Positions 1 to 9,003 of a DNA stretch of 64,000 nucleotides are shown here, piece by piece (the first letter of the stretch is position 1; each line of letters starts with the position of its first letter). Source of the stretch: an uncultured Bacteroidales bacterium (GTDB lineage: Bacteria > Bacteroidota > Bacteroidia > Bacteroidales > F082). The position numbers and the translations under genes were made by a program. The DNA lies in NCBI GenBank assembly GCA_937902805.1, contig CALEMB010000041.1, forward strand, positions 22,138 to 86,137, given 5' to 3'. A model generated the notes under the pieces. The model was not told the DNA's origin, did not search any database, and worked only from the letters and a program-made list of their open reading frames with translations.

Positions 1-675
1 TACAACACCCAGATGAAGGTGACGGTGGCACATTATTATATCCCCAGCGGCCGTTGCATTCAGGAGATTGACTACTCGCATAAGAAAGATACCACACAAA
101 CAAAAGCCGACACCCTCGGCAAGGCTTTTACCACCGTTGGCGGACGCACCGTTTACGAAGGCCATGGCATCACGCCTGATGTGAAGGTGAAACGCGATCC
201 GTATGCCACGGTGACGGCCTACCTCTACGGCAAGAGCTTCATCTTCGACTATGCCAACAAGTTCTACAGCGAGCACAAGACTATCGACTCCGCCAATCGT
301 TTCCAAATCGACGAAGCCACCTACAAGGACTTCATGAAGTTCGTGAAAGACAAGAATTTCAGCTATACCACCGAGAGCGAGAAAGCCATCGAGAAGCTGA
401 AGAAGGTGGCCAAGGATGAAGGCTATTTCGACAAGATTCAGCCTCAGATTGATCAGCTGGAGAAGAACTTCGCCGCCGAGAAGGAGAACGACCTCATCAG
501 CAACCGCAAGGACATCGAAGAGTTGCTCCGCTCTGAGATTGTAGGACGTTATTACTACCAGAAAGGTCGCATTATCTCCTCATTGAACGACGACCCTGAC
601 CTGAAGCGTGCTTTTGAGATTCTGCTCAACACCAACGACAAGGACGAATACCATAGCATCCTGGGTGGCAAGTGA
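1..675 (+). CDS. S41 family C-terminal processing peptidase, 3' part
   Basis: Only the C-terminal part is in the window; the frame is open from base 1. The stretch with PSGRCIQ is the segment that normally follows the catalytic Ser and Lys in tail-specific (CtpA/Prc-type) proteases, so the catalytic residues lie upstream and cannot be seen. About 220 residues of mostly helical, charged sequence follow, as in the long C-terminal regions of Bacteroidota S41 proteases. In this family the enzyme cleaves exported proteins from their C-terminus in the periplasm. Its stop codon overlaps the next start (TGATG), so the two genes are probably translationally coupled. The family call is firm; the individual substrate is unknown. 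Confidence 0.8.
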   Translation, partial: YNTQMKVTVAHYYIPSGRCIQEIDYSHKKDTTQTKADTLGKAFTTVGGRTVYEGHGITPDVKVKRDPYATVTAYLYGKSFIFDYANKFYSEHKTIDSANRFQIDEATYKDFMKFVKDKNFSYTTESEKAIEKLKKVAKDEGYFDKIQPQIDQLEKNFAAEKENDLISNRKDIEELLRSEIVGRYYYQKGRIISSLNDDPDLKRAFEILLNTNDKDEYHSILGGK

Positions 676-2303
676 TGACCTCACAGGTTTCCATACGGCC
701 CTATCTGAATCAGGCCTACCTCTTGGGTCTGCTGATGGTGGCTGTGGGCCTCACCCTCTCGCCCTTTCTGATGGGCATGTCGCAGTTTTGGCTGGTGATA
801 GTATGGGTGGCTGATTGCATTTGCACCAAGTCATTCAAAGACAAATTCTCCCGTTTTTGGCATAACAAAGCCGCTGTCTTTCTTGTTGCTTTTTACCTTA
901 TGCATGTCGTAGGTCTACTGTGGACTACCGATTTCCAGTATGCCATGAAAGACCTTCGTGTCAAGTTGCCGATATTGGTCATGCCACTTGTGTTGTCGGG
1001 TATGGAACCTATGGACCGCAAGCGCTTCAACTTTGTGATGCTCGTCTACGTTTTGTCGGTGTTTGTGGCCACGCTGTTCAGCAGTGTATCCTATTGGCGT
1101 CACGACTATGAGGATATCCGCGAAATCTCGCATTTCATTAGCCATATTCGTTTCTGCCTCAACATCGTGTTTTGCATCGCCATCATTAGCTACTACATCT
1201 TCAAGATGCGTGTATCAAGAGAAAATGGCGTTCCAGCGTTTGGCATAAAAGTCGCTGTAAACCAGTACTTAATGTGGTTTTTGCTGTTTTGGTTCGTCTA
1301 CCAAATTTATATCTTCGAGTCACTGTCGGGCTATGTGATTCTGGCTGCTGTCGTCATTGTCTCACTAGTTTACGCCTTCCTGCAATGGAAAAAGAGTAGG
1401 GGCTGGCATATCGCTGTGGCTATTGTGGCATTTTTGGTTGTCGCGATGGCGTTCATCATTGTGCAGCAAGAAGTCAAACCTATGCTGAAAGTGGAGCCTG
1501 TGGATTTCGCTACTTTGGAACAGAAAACTGCACAAGGCAACGACTATTGGCACGACACTATCCATAATCCCGTGGAGGACGGAAAATACGTTGGACTTTA
1601 TTACTGCCGCAAGGAACTCCAGGAGGCTTGGTCGCAACGCAGCAGGATGACTTTTGAGGGCACGACAGAAAATGGCGAGAATCTGGAGGCCACCTTGGCG
1701 CGTTATCTCACTTCTAAGGACCTCCGTAAGGATGCCCAAGGCGTGATGACACTCACCGATGAGGACATCCGTAATGTGGAGCAGGGTGTGGCCAACTATA
1801 ACAATTGGCGCCATCCGGGACTGCGGGCGAGGCTATCGGCGACGTTGTTCGAATACAATCTCTATCGCCGTTATGACAATCCCAATGGAGGCTCTCTTGC
1901 GCAACGTATCGAATACACGAGAGCGTCGTTCCACATCATCGGGCAGCATCCGTGGTTTGGCGTGGGCACTGGTGATGTACCGCAGGCCTTTGCGCAGACC
2001 TATGCTGAGATACAATCCCCTTTGAAAGAGGAATTCCGTTTCCGCGCCCACAACCAGTATCTGGCCATCACCGTGGCCTTCGGCTTGGTGGGGCTGGCGT
2101 TTTTCCTGTTCGTGCTGCTTTATCCTTGGTGCGCGTCGCGCAAACACCACACCTATTTATATATGGTCTTCCTCACAATCATGCTGCTGTCAATGTTCCC
2201 CGAGGACACTATGGAGACCCAAGCTGGTGCCACGTTGTTCGCTTTCTTTGTGTCGTTGCTTTTGTTCGCCCAACCTCACTCCGAGCCGTCATTGCGGGCT
2301 TGA
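675..2303 (+). CDS. O-antigen ligase / polymerase-like membrane protein
   Basis: About 542 residues with many hydrophobic segments in the first ~260 residues, a large hydrophilic (probably periplasmic) loop in the middle, and further membrane segments at the C-terminus. The motif region GQHPWFGVGTGD followed by HNQYL is typical of Wzy_C/O-antigen ligase family proteins, which transfer or polymerise glycan on lipid carriers at the outer face of the inner membrane. ATG at 675 overlaps the stop of the upstream S41 gene; a GTG three bases earlier is an alternative start. It could be a WaaL-type ligase, a Wzy polymerase or a protein O-glycosylation ligase; sequence alone does not separate these. 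Confidence 0.75.
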   Translation: MTSQVSIRPYLNQAYLLGLLMVAVGLTLSPFLMGMSQFWLVIVWVADCICTKSFKDKFSRFWHNKAAVFLVAFYLMHVVGLLWTTDFQYAMKDLRVKLPILVMPLVLSGMEPMDRKRFNFVMLVYVLSVFVATLFSSVSYWRHDYEDIREISHFISHIRFCLNIVFCIAIISYYIFKMRVSRENGVPAFGIKVAVNQYLMWFLLFWFVYQIYIFESLSGYVILAAVVIVSLVYAFLQWKKSRGWHIAVAIVAFLVVAMAFIIVQQEVKPMLKVEPVDFATLEQKTAQGNDYWHDTIHNPVEDGKYVGLYYCRKELQEAWSQRSRMTFEGTTENGENLEATLARYLTSKDLRKDAQGVMTLTDEDIRNVEQGVANYNNWRHPGLRARLSATLFEYNLYRRYDNPNGGSLAQRIEYTRASFHIIGQHPWFGVGTGDVPQAFAQTYAEIQSPLKEEFRFRAHNQYLAITVAFGLVGLAFFLFVLLYPWCASRKHHTYLYMVFLTIMLLSMFPEDTMETQAGATLFAFFVSLLLFAQPHSEPSLRA

Positions 2304-2371
2304 CCCGCAATCTCTATACGGCGAGGAATGTGCGTTTTTCTGAAAATGGAATGAAGTATTAGAAAAATCCT

Positions 2372-2379
2372 TATCTTTG
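2372..2379 (+). promoter_or_regulatory. Bacteroidota -7 box upstream of cdd
   Basis: TATCTTTG fits the Bacteroidota housekeeping -7 consensus TAnnTTTG and lies about 20 bases before the cdd start. No convincing -33 TTG is seen at the usual distance. Confidence 0.55.
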
Positions 2380-2399
2380 CACCAACAATTCCTGCAATT

Positions 2400-2882
2400 A
2401 TGAGGAAAAAACAGTTTATTTGTCCCTACCAGGTTTACGACTCGATGGAAGAACTGCCGTCGCAGGATGCTGAGCTGATGCGTTTGGCCCACGAAGCCAC
2501 GAAGAGATCCTATGCGCCTTATTCCAAGTTTTGTGTCGGGGCTGCAGTACGTTTGGCCAACGGCGAATTTGTGACAGGCAACAACATTGAGAATGCGGCC
2601 TATCCCAGTGGCCTGTGCGCTGAGCGCGTGGCCATGTTTGGTGCGATGGCAAAATATCCTGGTGTGGCTATCGAAGCCCTTGCGTTAACGGCTTACTCCG
2701 CCACAAAGACGATTGAAGAACCTGTCGCCCCTTGTGGCGCTTGTCGTCAGGTAATGGTGGAGGTGGAGCAGCAGTCGAAACAGCCGCTGCGTGTTCTCTG
2801 CCAAGGTGAGACAGGACCCGTTATGGTCTTCGACGGCATCGAATCGCTGATGCCATTCATTTTCCTCGATAAATTTCTTTAG
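2400..2882 (+). CDS. cdd: Cytidine deaminase
   Basis: This 160-residue protein should convert cytidine and deoxycytidine to uridine and deoxyuridine in pyrimidine salvage in the cytoplasm. It has the zinc site of the cytidine deaminase family: CAE at about residues 73-75 (zinc-ligand Cys and catalytic Glu) and PCGACRQ at 111-117 (two zinc-ligand Cys). Length is slightly above the usual ~130-140 of homotetrameric enzymes, with an N-terminal extension of about 20 residues. It has its own promoter box and stands alone between the ligase-like gene and a convergent GtrA-like gene, whose stop codon overlaps it by four bases. Confidence 0.92.
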   Translation: MRKKQFICPYQVYDSMEELPSQDAELMRLAHEATKRSYAPYSKFCVGAAVRLANGEFVTGNNIENAAYPSGLCAERVAMFGAMAKYPGVAIEALALTAYSATKTIEEPVAPCGACRQVMVEVEQQSKQPLRVLCQGETGPVMVFDGIESLMPFIFLDKFL

Positions 2883-3289
2883 GCGAACGTAAACAACAAA
2901 TTTCCAAAGAAATTCCACAGCGTGGAAACCCCCACGGCAAACACCTTGCTGAGGTAGAAATTCCATTTCAATTTCCCGTTGAGCATATACACTGTTAGCG
3001 TGTCGATGCCCATGCCTATCAGCGCGATGAAGAAATATTTGGCGTATTCCGTCCCGATTTGTGGGTTGGAACTTTGGAAGGTCCAAATGCGGTTCAAGAT
3101 GTAGTTGGAAGTGGCGGCGACGATGAAGCCTATAATGTTGCTTAGGTATTTGTTCCACTTCAGCCATTCCTTGCAGACGTAGGTGACGCCAAAGTTGACG
3201 AACACGCCCGAAAAACCGACCACACCGAATTTCAGGAACTTCAGCAGAAATTCACGGGTTAGTTCGATTTTGAGGAATGGGGCATTCAT
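2879..3289 (-). CDS. GtrA family membrane protein
   Basis: About 136 residues with four hydrophobic segments, opening with the FLKFGVVGFSGVFVNF pattern that is typical of GtrA family proteins (PF04138). These proteins are linked with flipping or transfer of lipid-linked sugars for cell-surface glycans. I chose ATG at 3289 (MNAPFLK) because the longer open frame upstream runs into the divergent queA promoter and has no family similarity. It converges on cdd with a four-base overlap. Its link to the nearby O-antigen-ligase-like gene is only a neighbourhood suggestion. Confidence 0.8.
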   Translation of the reverse strand: MNAPFLKIELTREFLLKFLKFGVVGFSGVFVNFGVTYVCKEWLKWNKYLSNIIGFIVAATSNYILNRIWTFQSSNPQIGTEYAKYFFIALIGMGIDTLTVYMLNGKLKWNFYLSKVFAVGVSTLWNFFGNLLFTFA

Positions 3290-3327
3290 TGTTTTCAGAT
3301 TGTGCTGCAAAAGTAGGAATAAATCTG

Positions 3328-3335
3328 TACCTTTG
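3328..3335 (+). promoter_or_regulatory. -7 box of queA promoter
   Basis: TACCTTTG matches TAnnTTTG and lies 15 bases before the chosen queA start, which supports that short start over longer in-frame extensions. A TTG near 3300 is 25 bases upstream, a little far. Confidence 0.55.
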
Positions 3336-3350
3336 CGCAAATTTTCCACG

Positions 3351-4565
3351 ATGAACGACGTAAAGCATATTTCCATTGAGGCCTACAACTATCCCTTGCC
3401 CGACGAGCGCATCGCCAAATATCCCTTGCCAGAACGTGATGCGTCCAATCTTTTGGTACTGAAAGATAATGAGATACAAAAGTCACAGTTCAAGCATGTG
3501 GGTGATTTCCTGCCTAAGGAAGCCATGCTGGTCTTCAACGAGACCAAGGTCATCCGCGCTCGCTTGCAGTTCCACAAGACCACGGGCTCGCGCATTGAGG
3601 TGTTCTGCCTTGAGCCGGAAAAGGATTATCAGGTGGCGTTCAGCACCACTTCGCCTGTGCGTTGGAAGTGCTTGATAGGCAATGCCAAACGTTGGAAGGA
3701 AGGCAAGCTGTCGATGGAACTGACAATAGGAGGGAAGCCCGTGATACTCAGTGCAGAACGCATTAGTCAGAACGACCAATATGCCGAAATCGAGTTCTCT
3801 TGGACACCCGAAACTTTGCCTTTTGCCTCGGTGCTGGAGGCCGCTGGCGAGATTCCTTTGCCGCCCTATCTGCACCGTGATGCCGAACCCAACGACCGTG
3901 ACCGTTATCAAACCGTTTTCGCTCGCTATGACGGATCGGTGGCGGCACCCACTGCGGGACTGCATTTCACGCAACCCCTCATCGCCGCTTTGCGAGAACA
4001 AGGCTTTGCCTTCGACGAGGTGACGTTGCACGTCGGGGCGGGCACCTTCAAGCCTGTTTCTACTGACACCATCGGAGAACACGCCATGCACTCCGAGACG
4101 GTGGTTGTCCGCAAGTCGTTGGTACAAAATTTAATCAATCATTTTGGGAAACCCATCATCCCCGTTGGAACGACAAGCACACGCACTTTGGAAAGCTTGT
4201 ATTGGATAGGTTTGATGCTGAAGGAACAAGGCATGGAATTGCGTCCGCTTCATGTGGAGCAATGGTTCCCCTACGAAGACCACACGCCGCTACCGACTCC
4301 CGATGCGTTGCAGCTGATTATGGATTATCTCGATAAACATGGCTTGACACGCCTCGAAGCCAGCACAGCCCTAATGATTGCACCCAGCTATAAGATGCGT
4401 GTCATCACGGGGCTGATTACCAACTTCCATCAGCCAAAAAGTACATTATTGCTTTTGGTCTCCGCCCTCATCGGCGACCGGTGGAAGGATTGTTATCGTT
4501 TTGCCTTGGATAATGGCTTCCGCTTTTTGAGTTACGGTGACAGTTGTTTATTTCTTCCTTCCTGA
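3351..4565 (+). CDS. queA: S-adenosylmethionine:tRNA ribosyltransferase-isomerase
   Basis: QueA transfers and isomerises the ribosyl part of SAM onto preQ1 at the tRNA wobble position to make epoxyqueuosine. The product is 404 residues, longer than the ~350 of E. coli but like the longer Bacteroidota form. Family signatures are visible: the N-terminal PLPDERIAKYPL, PTAGLHFT near the middle, HVGAGTFKPV, and TNFHQPKSTLL near the C-terminus. I chose ATG 3351 because the upstream in-frame extension covers the divergent GtrA gene. The 3' end overlaps the convergent polyprenyl synthase gene by 18 bases. Confidence 0.95.
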   Translation: MNDVKHISIEAYNYPLPDERIAKYPLPERDASNLLVLKDNEIQKSQFKHVGDFLPKEAMLVFNETKVIRARLQFHKTTGSRIEVFCLEPEKDYQVAFSTTSPVRWKCLIGNAKRWKEGKLSMELTIGGKPVILSAERISQNDQYAEIEFSWTPETLPFASVLEAAGEIPLPPYLHRDAEPNDRDRYQTVFARYDGSVAAPTAGLHFTQPLIAALREQGFAFDEVTLHVGAGTFKPVSTDTIGEHAMHSETVVVRKSLVQNLINHFGKPIIPVGTTSTRTLESLYWIGLMLKEQGMELRPLHVEQWFPYEDHTPLPTPDALQLIMDYLDKHGLTRLEASTALMIAPSYKMRVITGLITNFHQPKSTLLLLVSALIGDRWKDCYRFALDNGFRFLSYGDSCLFLPS

Positions 4566-5519
4566 AAGCAGTTCAGCGTAAGTCTTTAAGTGCTTTTTCT
4601 GTTCTTCCGGCAGGCTTACGGCATGCAGTTCTTCAAACGCCTTGCGGTCATAGTCAAGCATGACCTTTTCGACGGCTTCTTTCACATGCAGGCGGTTGTA
4701 GATAGCTTCCACTTCTTCGATCTTCTCGTCCTCGTCGTGGTCCATGCGGAAGGTGAAAAGTTGTTCGAGGCGTTTGCGGTCTTCATTGGAAGCCAGCTCC
4801 AAAGCTTTCAGGTAGAGGTAGGTCTTCTTGTTGTCGGCAATGTCGCCGCCATGACGCTTGCCGAAAGTAGCCACGTCGCTGTAAAGGTCAAGGATGTCGT
4901 CTTGCAACTGGAAGCTCATGCCCAGGTTGATGCCGAAGTTATAGAGGTGCTGGATGTCGGTGGCATTAGCACCTGCCACGGTAGCACCCATCTGCAAGGC
5001 TGTGGCCAACAGTACAGCGGTCTTCAGGCGAATCATTTCCAAATACTCGTCAATCGTCACGTTGCCTAGGGTTTCGAAGTTGAGGTCCATCTGCTGACCC
5101 TCGCAGATTTCGATGGCGACCTTGCCCAACTGTTTCGCGAGTTCGCCGCCTTTGTCGGGCTTCAGCGCAAATTGGAAGGCCATGGCTAGCATGGCGTCGC
5201 CAGAGAGGATGGCGATGTCAGAGTTCCACTTCTGGTAGACGGTGGCCATGCCACGGCGCAGTGGTGCCTTGTCCATGATGTCGTCGTGGATGAGGGTGAA
5301 GTTGTGGAAGGTCTCCAAGGCCAGGGCAGGCCATAAGGCATGCTTTTCGTCGCCGCCAAACATGTCGTTGGCCAAGAGGCAGAGCATGGGGCGCAGGCGT
5401 TTGCCACTTTGCAAGATGGTGTAAGCGATGGGCTCGTATAACTCAGTGGGCTGTCCACTGAAGTCGGTTTGCGCCATGAAATCGGCGAAATCCTGTTGCA
5501 GTTGCTTGATTTTTTCCAT
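4548..5519 (-). CDS. Polyprenyl synthase (short-chain isoprenyl diphosphate synthase)
   Basis: This 323-residue enzyme should condense isopentenyl diphosphate with allylic diphosphates. Both Asp-rich motifs are present: DDIMD at residues 79-83 followed by the basic LRRG, and DDILD at 207-211. GKRLRP at 39-44 is the usual diphosphate-binding motif. An aromatic Phe five residues before the first Asp motif favours a short product (farnesyl or geranylgeranyl diphosphate), but that is only a hint. I chose ATG 5519 because a good promoter ends just upstream of it and the longer frame has no family similarity. It converges on queA with an 18-base overlap. Confidence 0.88.
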   Translation of the reverse strand: MEKIKQLQQDFADFMAQTDFSGQPTELYEPIAYTILQSGKRLRPMLCLLANDMFGGDEKHALWPALALETFHNFTLIHDDIMDKAPLRRGMATVYQKWNSDIAILSGDAMLAMAFQFALKPDKGGELAKQLGKVAIEICEGQQMDLNFETLGNVTIDEYLEMIRLKTAVLLATALQMGATVAGANATDIQHLYNFGINLGMSFQLQDDILDLYSDVATFGKRHGGDIADNKKTYLYLKALELASNEDRKRLEQLFTFRMDHDEDEKIEEVEAIYNRLHVKEAVEKVMLDYDRKAFEELHAVSLPEEQKKHLKTYAELLSGRKK

Positions 5520-5539
5520 GGAATTCAGATTTGATGGCA

Positions 5540-5570
5540 CAAAAATAAAGTTTTTATGCCGTTTGAGCAA
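5540..5570 (-). promoter_or_regulatory. Housekeeping promoter of the polyprenyl synthase gene
   Basis: On the minus strand TTG (5568-5570) is followed after 20 bases by TATTTTTG (5540-5547), a full -33/-7 match to the Bacteroidota consensus. It lies about 20 bases before the chosen start. Confidence 0.65.
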
Positions 5571-5616
5571 TTTTGGAGCGAAATTTGTAGTTTTTATTCT
5601 TGATATACTGATTAAA

Positions 5617-6654
5617 ATGAAAGCCATGAGATATCTCCGACTGATTCCTGTTTTGCTGCTTGGTGCGATGCTTGCCTCTTGCAACACGCCAAAGAGACTT
5701 TATGAAGCCCAAGAATACGACCAAGTGATCCAACGCTTCGCGCCTGACATTTGTGGCGGTGATATGAATGCCAAGCGTATCAACTATGTGGCGGTCTCCT
5801 ACCACAAGGCCAACCAAGCCGACCACGAGCGCATACAAAGCCTGAAAGCCACGGGGCAGCCCGATGTGTGGCCCGAGATTTACCAACGTTATTGCAGCAT
5901 GAAAGGCCGCAGCAACGCCTTGTCCTGCTTCCCCAACAAGGTAAAAAAGGGCATGAGCTATGTGAAACTCGACCTTGACGACGATATAATGGCGGCGCGC
6001 AACAGGGCGGAGGTTTTCTTGGTGGCTAAGGCCGGCCAATTGCTCGGCACGGGTTCGAAAGCTGATGCAGAACAAGCCGAGAACTACATCATACAGCTGG
6101 CGCATACCAATAGTGATAATCCTAAATTGTTGAATTTAAGGAAGAAACAGATGCTTGTTACTGCTGATGAGGTGACGATGGGCATCAATGATAAGCTTCA
6201 ACTGACTGACGATGTGGTGTATGCCATTTTCGACTTCGATGAAGGTGAGGTACCTTTCAATGTGGAGCGCACAAGAAGGCAGTCGGCGATGGTGTATGTC
6301 GATATTAACGAGGTGGCGCTGTCTCCCATCCGCCTCGACGAAGTGACTTTTAAGGAAGAAAAAGATGGCAAAACCGCCCAAGTGACCGACTACACGCAGC
6401 TGAAGACAGCCACTCTCAAGGGCCACATCGACTATCGTGACGCCGAAGGTCGACATATCGGCAAGGTGCCCTTTGAGGCGAAATCTACTTTCAAACACGA
6501 CTATACCGTCATTCGTGGCGACCAAAATGCATGCTCGGAAGAGACCTTGCGACGCCTCGGCGGTCAATCCGTGCCCATCCCGACAGACGAAAGTCTGCTG
6601 CTGGATGCCGCTAAACAACTGAACGACTTGATAGCGCGGGAACTGAAAAAATAA
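5617..6654 (+). CDS. Lipoprotein of unknown function
   Basis: About 345 residues. The first ~24 residues form a lipoprotein signal (hydrophobic LIPVLLLGAMLA then SC), so the mature protein should be lipid-anchored. A region of about 90 residues follows that describes stacked helices (YEAQEYDQVIQRFAP). No catalytic motif is recognised. ATG 5617 gives a normal signal peptide; ATG 5626 is an alternative. The longer frame upstream overlaps the divergent polyprenyl synthase gene and is not credible. A strong terminator follows the stop. Function unknown. Confidence 0.75.
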   Translation: MKAMRYLRLIPVLLLGAMLASCNTPKRLYEAQEYDQVIQRFAPDICGGDMNAKRINYVAVSYHKANQADHERIQSLKATGQPDVWPEIYQRYCSMKGRSNALSCFPNKVKKGMSYVKLDLDDDIMAARNRAEVFLVAKAGQLLGTGSKADAEQAENYIIQLAHTNSDNPKLLNLRKKQMLVTADEVTMGINDKLQLTDDVVYAIFDFDEGEVPFNVERTRRQSAMVYVDINEVALSPIRLDEVTFKEEKDGKTAQVTDYTQLKTATLKGHIDYRDAEGRHIGKVPFEAKSTFKHDYTVIRGDQNACSEETLRRLGGQSVPIPTDESLLLDAAKQLNDLIARELKK

Positions 6655-6671
6655 AAACAATATAACGTTCA

Positions 6672-6709
6672 AGAGAAGCCGATGGCACAAGCTGTCGGCT
6701 TCTCTGTTT
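6672..6709 (+). terminator. Intrinsic terminator
   Basis: An 11-bp perfect stem (AGAGAAGCCGA at 6672-6682 with its complement at 6695-6705) is followed by GTTTT. It separates the lipoprotein gene from the ATP synthase operon. Confidence 0.8.
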
Positions 6710-6794
6710 TCCTGCTACAATGGCTGTTTTTGCCTTTTTTGAGGAATATTTTTTCTTTTTGGTCTCAATAGGTCGAGTGGTTGACATTATTTAG

Positions 6795-6802
6795 TAAATT
6801 TG
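6795..6802 (+). promoter_or_regulatory. -7 box of the atp operon promoter
   Basis: TAAATTTG fits TAnnTTTG, about 55 bases before atpD. No -33 TTG at the standard distance is visible. This is the only clear promoter box seen ahead of the nine-gene operon. Confidence 0.5.
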
Positions 6803-6857
6803 CAGCTTGTTCCTCTTTTCGGAACCTTATTTGAATTAGAAACATCATAGATACGAT

Positions 6858-8369
6858 ATGTCAAACAATATCAAAGGATGCATCACTCAAATTATCGGCC
6901 CAGTGGTTGACGTTTACTTCGAGAGCGGTGACAATAACCTCCCGAAGATTCATGATGCCTTGGAGGTCGTCCGCCCCAATGGCAAACGTGTGGTGCTCGA
7001 ATGTCAGCAACATATCGGTGAGGACTCGGTGCGTACCATCGCCATGGACTCTACCGATGGTCTGATGCGAGGCATGGAAGTCAGCTTGCTGGGCAAACCT
7101 ATCTCTATCCCCATCGGAAGCCAAATCAAAGGCCGCTTGCTCAATGTGACGGGCGACGCCATCGATGGCATCGGCAGCCTCGATCGCAGTACGGAATATC
7201 CCATCCATCGCGAGCCGCCCAAATATGAGGACTTGGCCACTTCAAAAGAGGTGCTGTTTACTGGCATCAAAGTCATCGACTTGCTGGAACCATACCTGAA
7301 GGGTGGTAAGATCGGTCTCTTTGGTGGTGCTGGTGTGGGCAAGACCGTGCTCATCATGGAGCTCATCAACAACATCGCCAAGGGACACAACGGCTATTCG
7401 GTGTTTACTGGTGTGGGCGAGCGCACCCGTGAGGGTAACGACCTGCTTCGTGAGATGATTGAGTCGGGCATCATTAAATACGGTGATAAGTTCGTCAAGG
7501 CCATGCAAGAAGGCGATTGGGACCTCTCCAAGATCGACAAGGATGCCCTCGCCACCTCACAGGCCACCTTGGTGTTCGGCCAGATGAACGAGCCGCCTGG
7601 GGCACGTGTTTCGGTGGCCCTATCGGGCTTGACCGTGGCAGAGTCGTTCCGCGACGATACTAGTAGCGGGCAAAGCGACATTTTGTTGTTCATCGATAAC
7701 ATTTTCCGTTTCACGCAGGCTGGTTCTGAGGTGTCGGCTCTGTTGGGTCGTATGCCTTCGGCAGTGGGTTACCAACCGACCCTCGCTACGGAGATGGGAC
7801 AGATGCAGGAACGCATCACCTCCACCAAGAACGGCTCCATCACTTCAGTGCAGGCTATCTATGTGCCTGCCGACGACTTGACTGACCCCGCTCCCGCCAC
7901 CACCTTCTCGCACTTGGATGCCACCACGGTGTTGAGCCGTAAGATTGCTGAGTTGGGCATCTATCCCGCCGTCGACCCGCTTGACTCCACCTCGCGCATC
8001 CTCGACCCGAACATCATCGGCGAGAAACACTATAACACCGCACAGCGTGTCATTCAGCTGCTGCAACGCAACAAGGAACTGCAGGACATCATAGCTATCC
8101 TCGGCATGGAAGAGCTTTCGGAGGAGGACAAGATTGTCGTCCACCGTGCCCGTCGTGTGCAGCGTTTCCTATCGCAGCCTTTCCACGTCGCTGAGCAATT
8201 CACAGGCATGAAGGGCGTGATGGTTCCGATAGAGGAAACCATTCGTGGCTTCAATATGATTATGGACGGTGAAGTTGACCAATATCCCGAGGCCGCCTTT
8301 AACTTGGTGGGCACCATCGACGATGCCATCGCCAAGGGAGAGGAGATGCTCAAAAACATAAGTAAATAA
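6858..8369 (+). CDS. atpD: F1 ATP synthase beta subunit
   Basis: Catalytic beta subunit of the F1Fo ATP synthase, 503 residues. The P-loop GGAGVGKTV is near residues 156-164, the GERTREGNDL motif follows, and the DELSEEDK-like region occurs as EELSEEDK near the C-terminus. It is the first gene of the operon, an order (D-C first) usual in Bacteroidota. The stop is two bases from atpC. Confidence 0.98.
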   Translation: MSNNIKGCITQIIGPVVDVYFESGDNNLPKIHDALEVVRPNGKRVVLECQQHIGEDSVRTIAMDSTDGLMRGMEVSLLGKPISIPIGSQIKGRLLNVTGDAIDGIGSLDRSTEYPIHREPPKYEDLATSKEVLFTGIKVIDLLEPYLKGGKIGLFGGAGVGKTVLIMELINNIAKGHNGYSVFTGVGERTREGNDLLREMIESGIIKYGDKFVKAMQEGDWDLSKIDKDALATSQATLVFGQMNEPPGARVSVALSGLTVAESFRDDTSSGQSDILLFIDNIFRFTQAGSEVSALLGRMPSAVGYQPTLATEMGQMQERITSTKNGSITSVQAIYVPADDLTDPAPATTFSHLDATTVLSRKIAELGIYPAVDPLDSTSRILDPNIIGEKHYNTAQRVIQLLQRNKELQDIIAILGMEELSEEDKIVVHRARRVQRFLSQPFHVAEQFTGMKGVMVPIEETIRGFNMIMDGEVDQYPEAAFNLVGTIDDAIAKGEEMLKNISK

Positions 8370-8371
8370 CC

Positions 8372-8611
8372 ATGCAAGTCGAAATCATCTCCCCTAGTGA
8401 AACACTGTTTGAAGGCGAAGCCATTGCCGTCACGGTGCCGAGCAAGATGGGCTCCTTCACCCTCTTGGAGCACCATGCGCCCATCGTCGCCATCCTTGAG
8501 GCCGGCAAGGTCAGTCTCACCGAGGCCAACGGTGATCAAAAGGAGTTTGACATCAAAGGCGGTTTCACCGAAAACCACGACAACAACTTGACTATTTGTG
8601 TAGAACTATGA
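8372..8611 (+). CDS. atpC: F1 ATP synthase epsilon subunit (short form)
   Basis: Only 79 residues, matching the N-terminal beta-sandwich domain of epsilon (VEIISPSETLFEGEA, then GSFTLLEHHAPIVA). The C-terminal helical domain that inhibits ATP hydrolysis in E. coli and Bacillus is absent, as is common in Bacteroidota. It should couple gamma to the c-ring. The stop overlaps the next start (ATGA). Confidence 0.95.
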   Translation: MQVEIISPSETLFEGEAIAVTVPSKMGSFTLLEHHAPIVAILEAGKVSLTEANGDQKEFDIKGGFTENHDNNLTICVEL

Positions 8612-9003
8612 AAAAGAATATCTTAACAAAATATCTGACGGTGTTCCTGCTGATTTGCCTCGTTTTGGACGGCATCCTGCTTTGCTTCTGTGCTGACGAA
8701 CCTTGGTGGAACAACTGGATGATTACAGGCCCCAACCTCTTCATGATTTTGGGTGCTTTCTTCTGCCATCTGATGAAGAAAAACGTGGACGAAAACCCCA
8801 ACAAGTTCACTTGGCTGATGGTCTACAAAGCTATCAAACTGGCGCTGACCATTGTTTTGTTGGTGCTTTACATCCTCTCTGTTAAGACGGGTGCACGGGC
8901 CTTCATCCTCGTCACGGCATTGGCCTATCTCATAACACTGGCTGCTGAGACTTGTGTCTTCGTTCATTATTTCAAGAATCGGAACAAAGGCAACGAAGCA
9001 TGA
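8608..9003 (+). CDS. Small membrane protein in the AtpI position
   Basis: 131 residues with four predicted membrane helices and a short basic tail. It has ATGA overlaps with both atpC and atpB, so it is made with the Fo subunits. Its place before atpB is where AtpI-type assembly proteins occur, and a role in c-ring or Fo assembly is likely by context, but I see no clear sequence match to AtpI. Gene is certain; function is inferred. Confidence 0.75.
   Translation: MKKNILTKYLTVFLLICLVLDGILLCFCADEPWWNNWMITGPNLFMILGAFFCHLMKKNVDENPNKFTWLMVYKAIKLALTIVLLVLYILSVKTGARAFILVTALAYLITLAAETCVFVHYFKNRNKGNEA

Noticed and set aside
3483..4127. Minus-strand frame of 214 codons inside queA
   Set aside because: Opposite strand of a conserved gene with no recognisable protein features.
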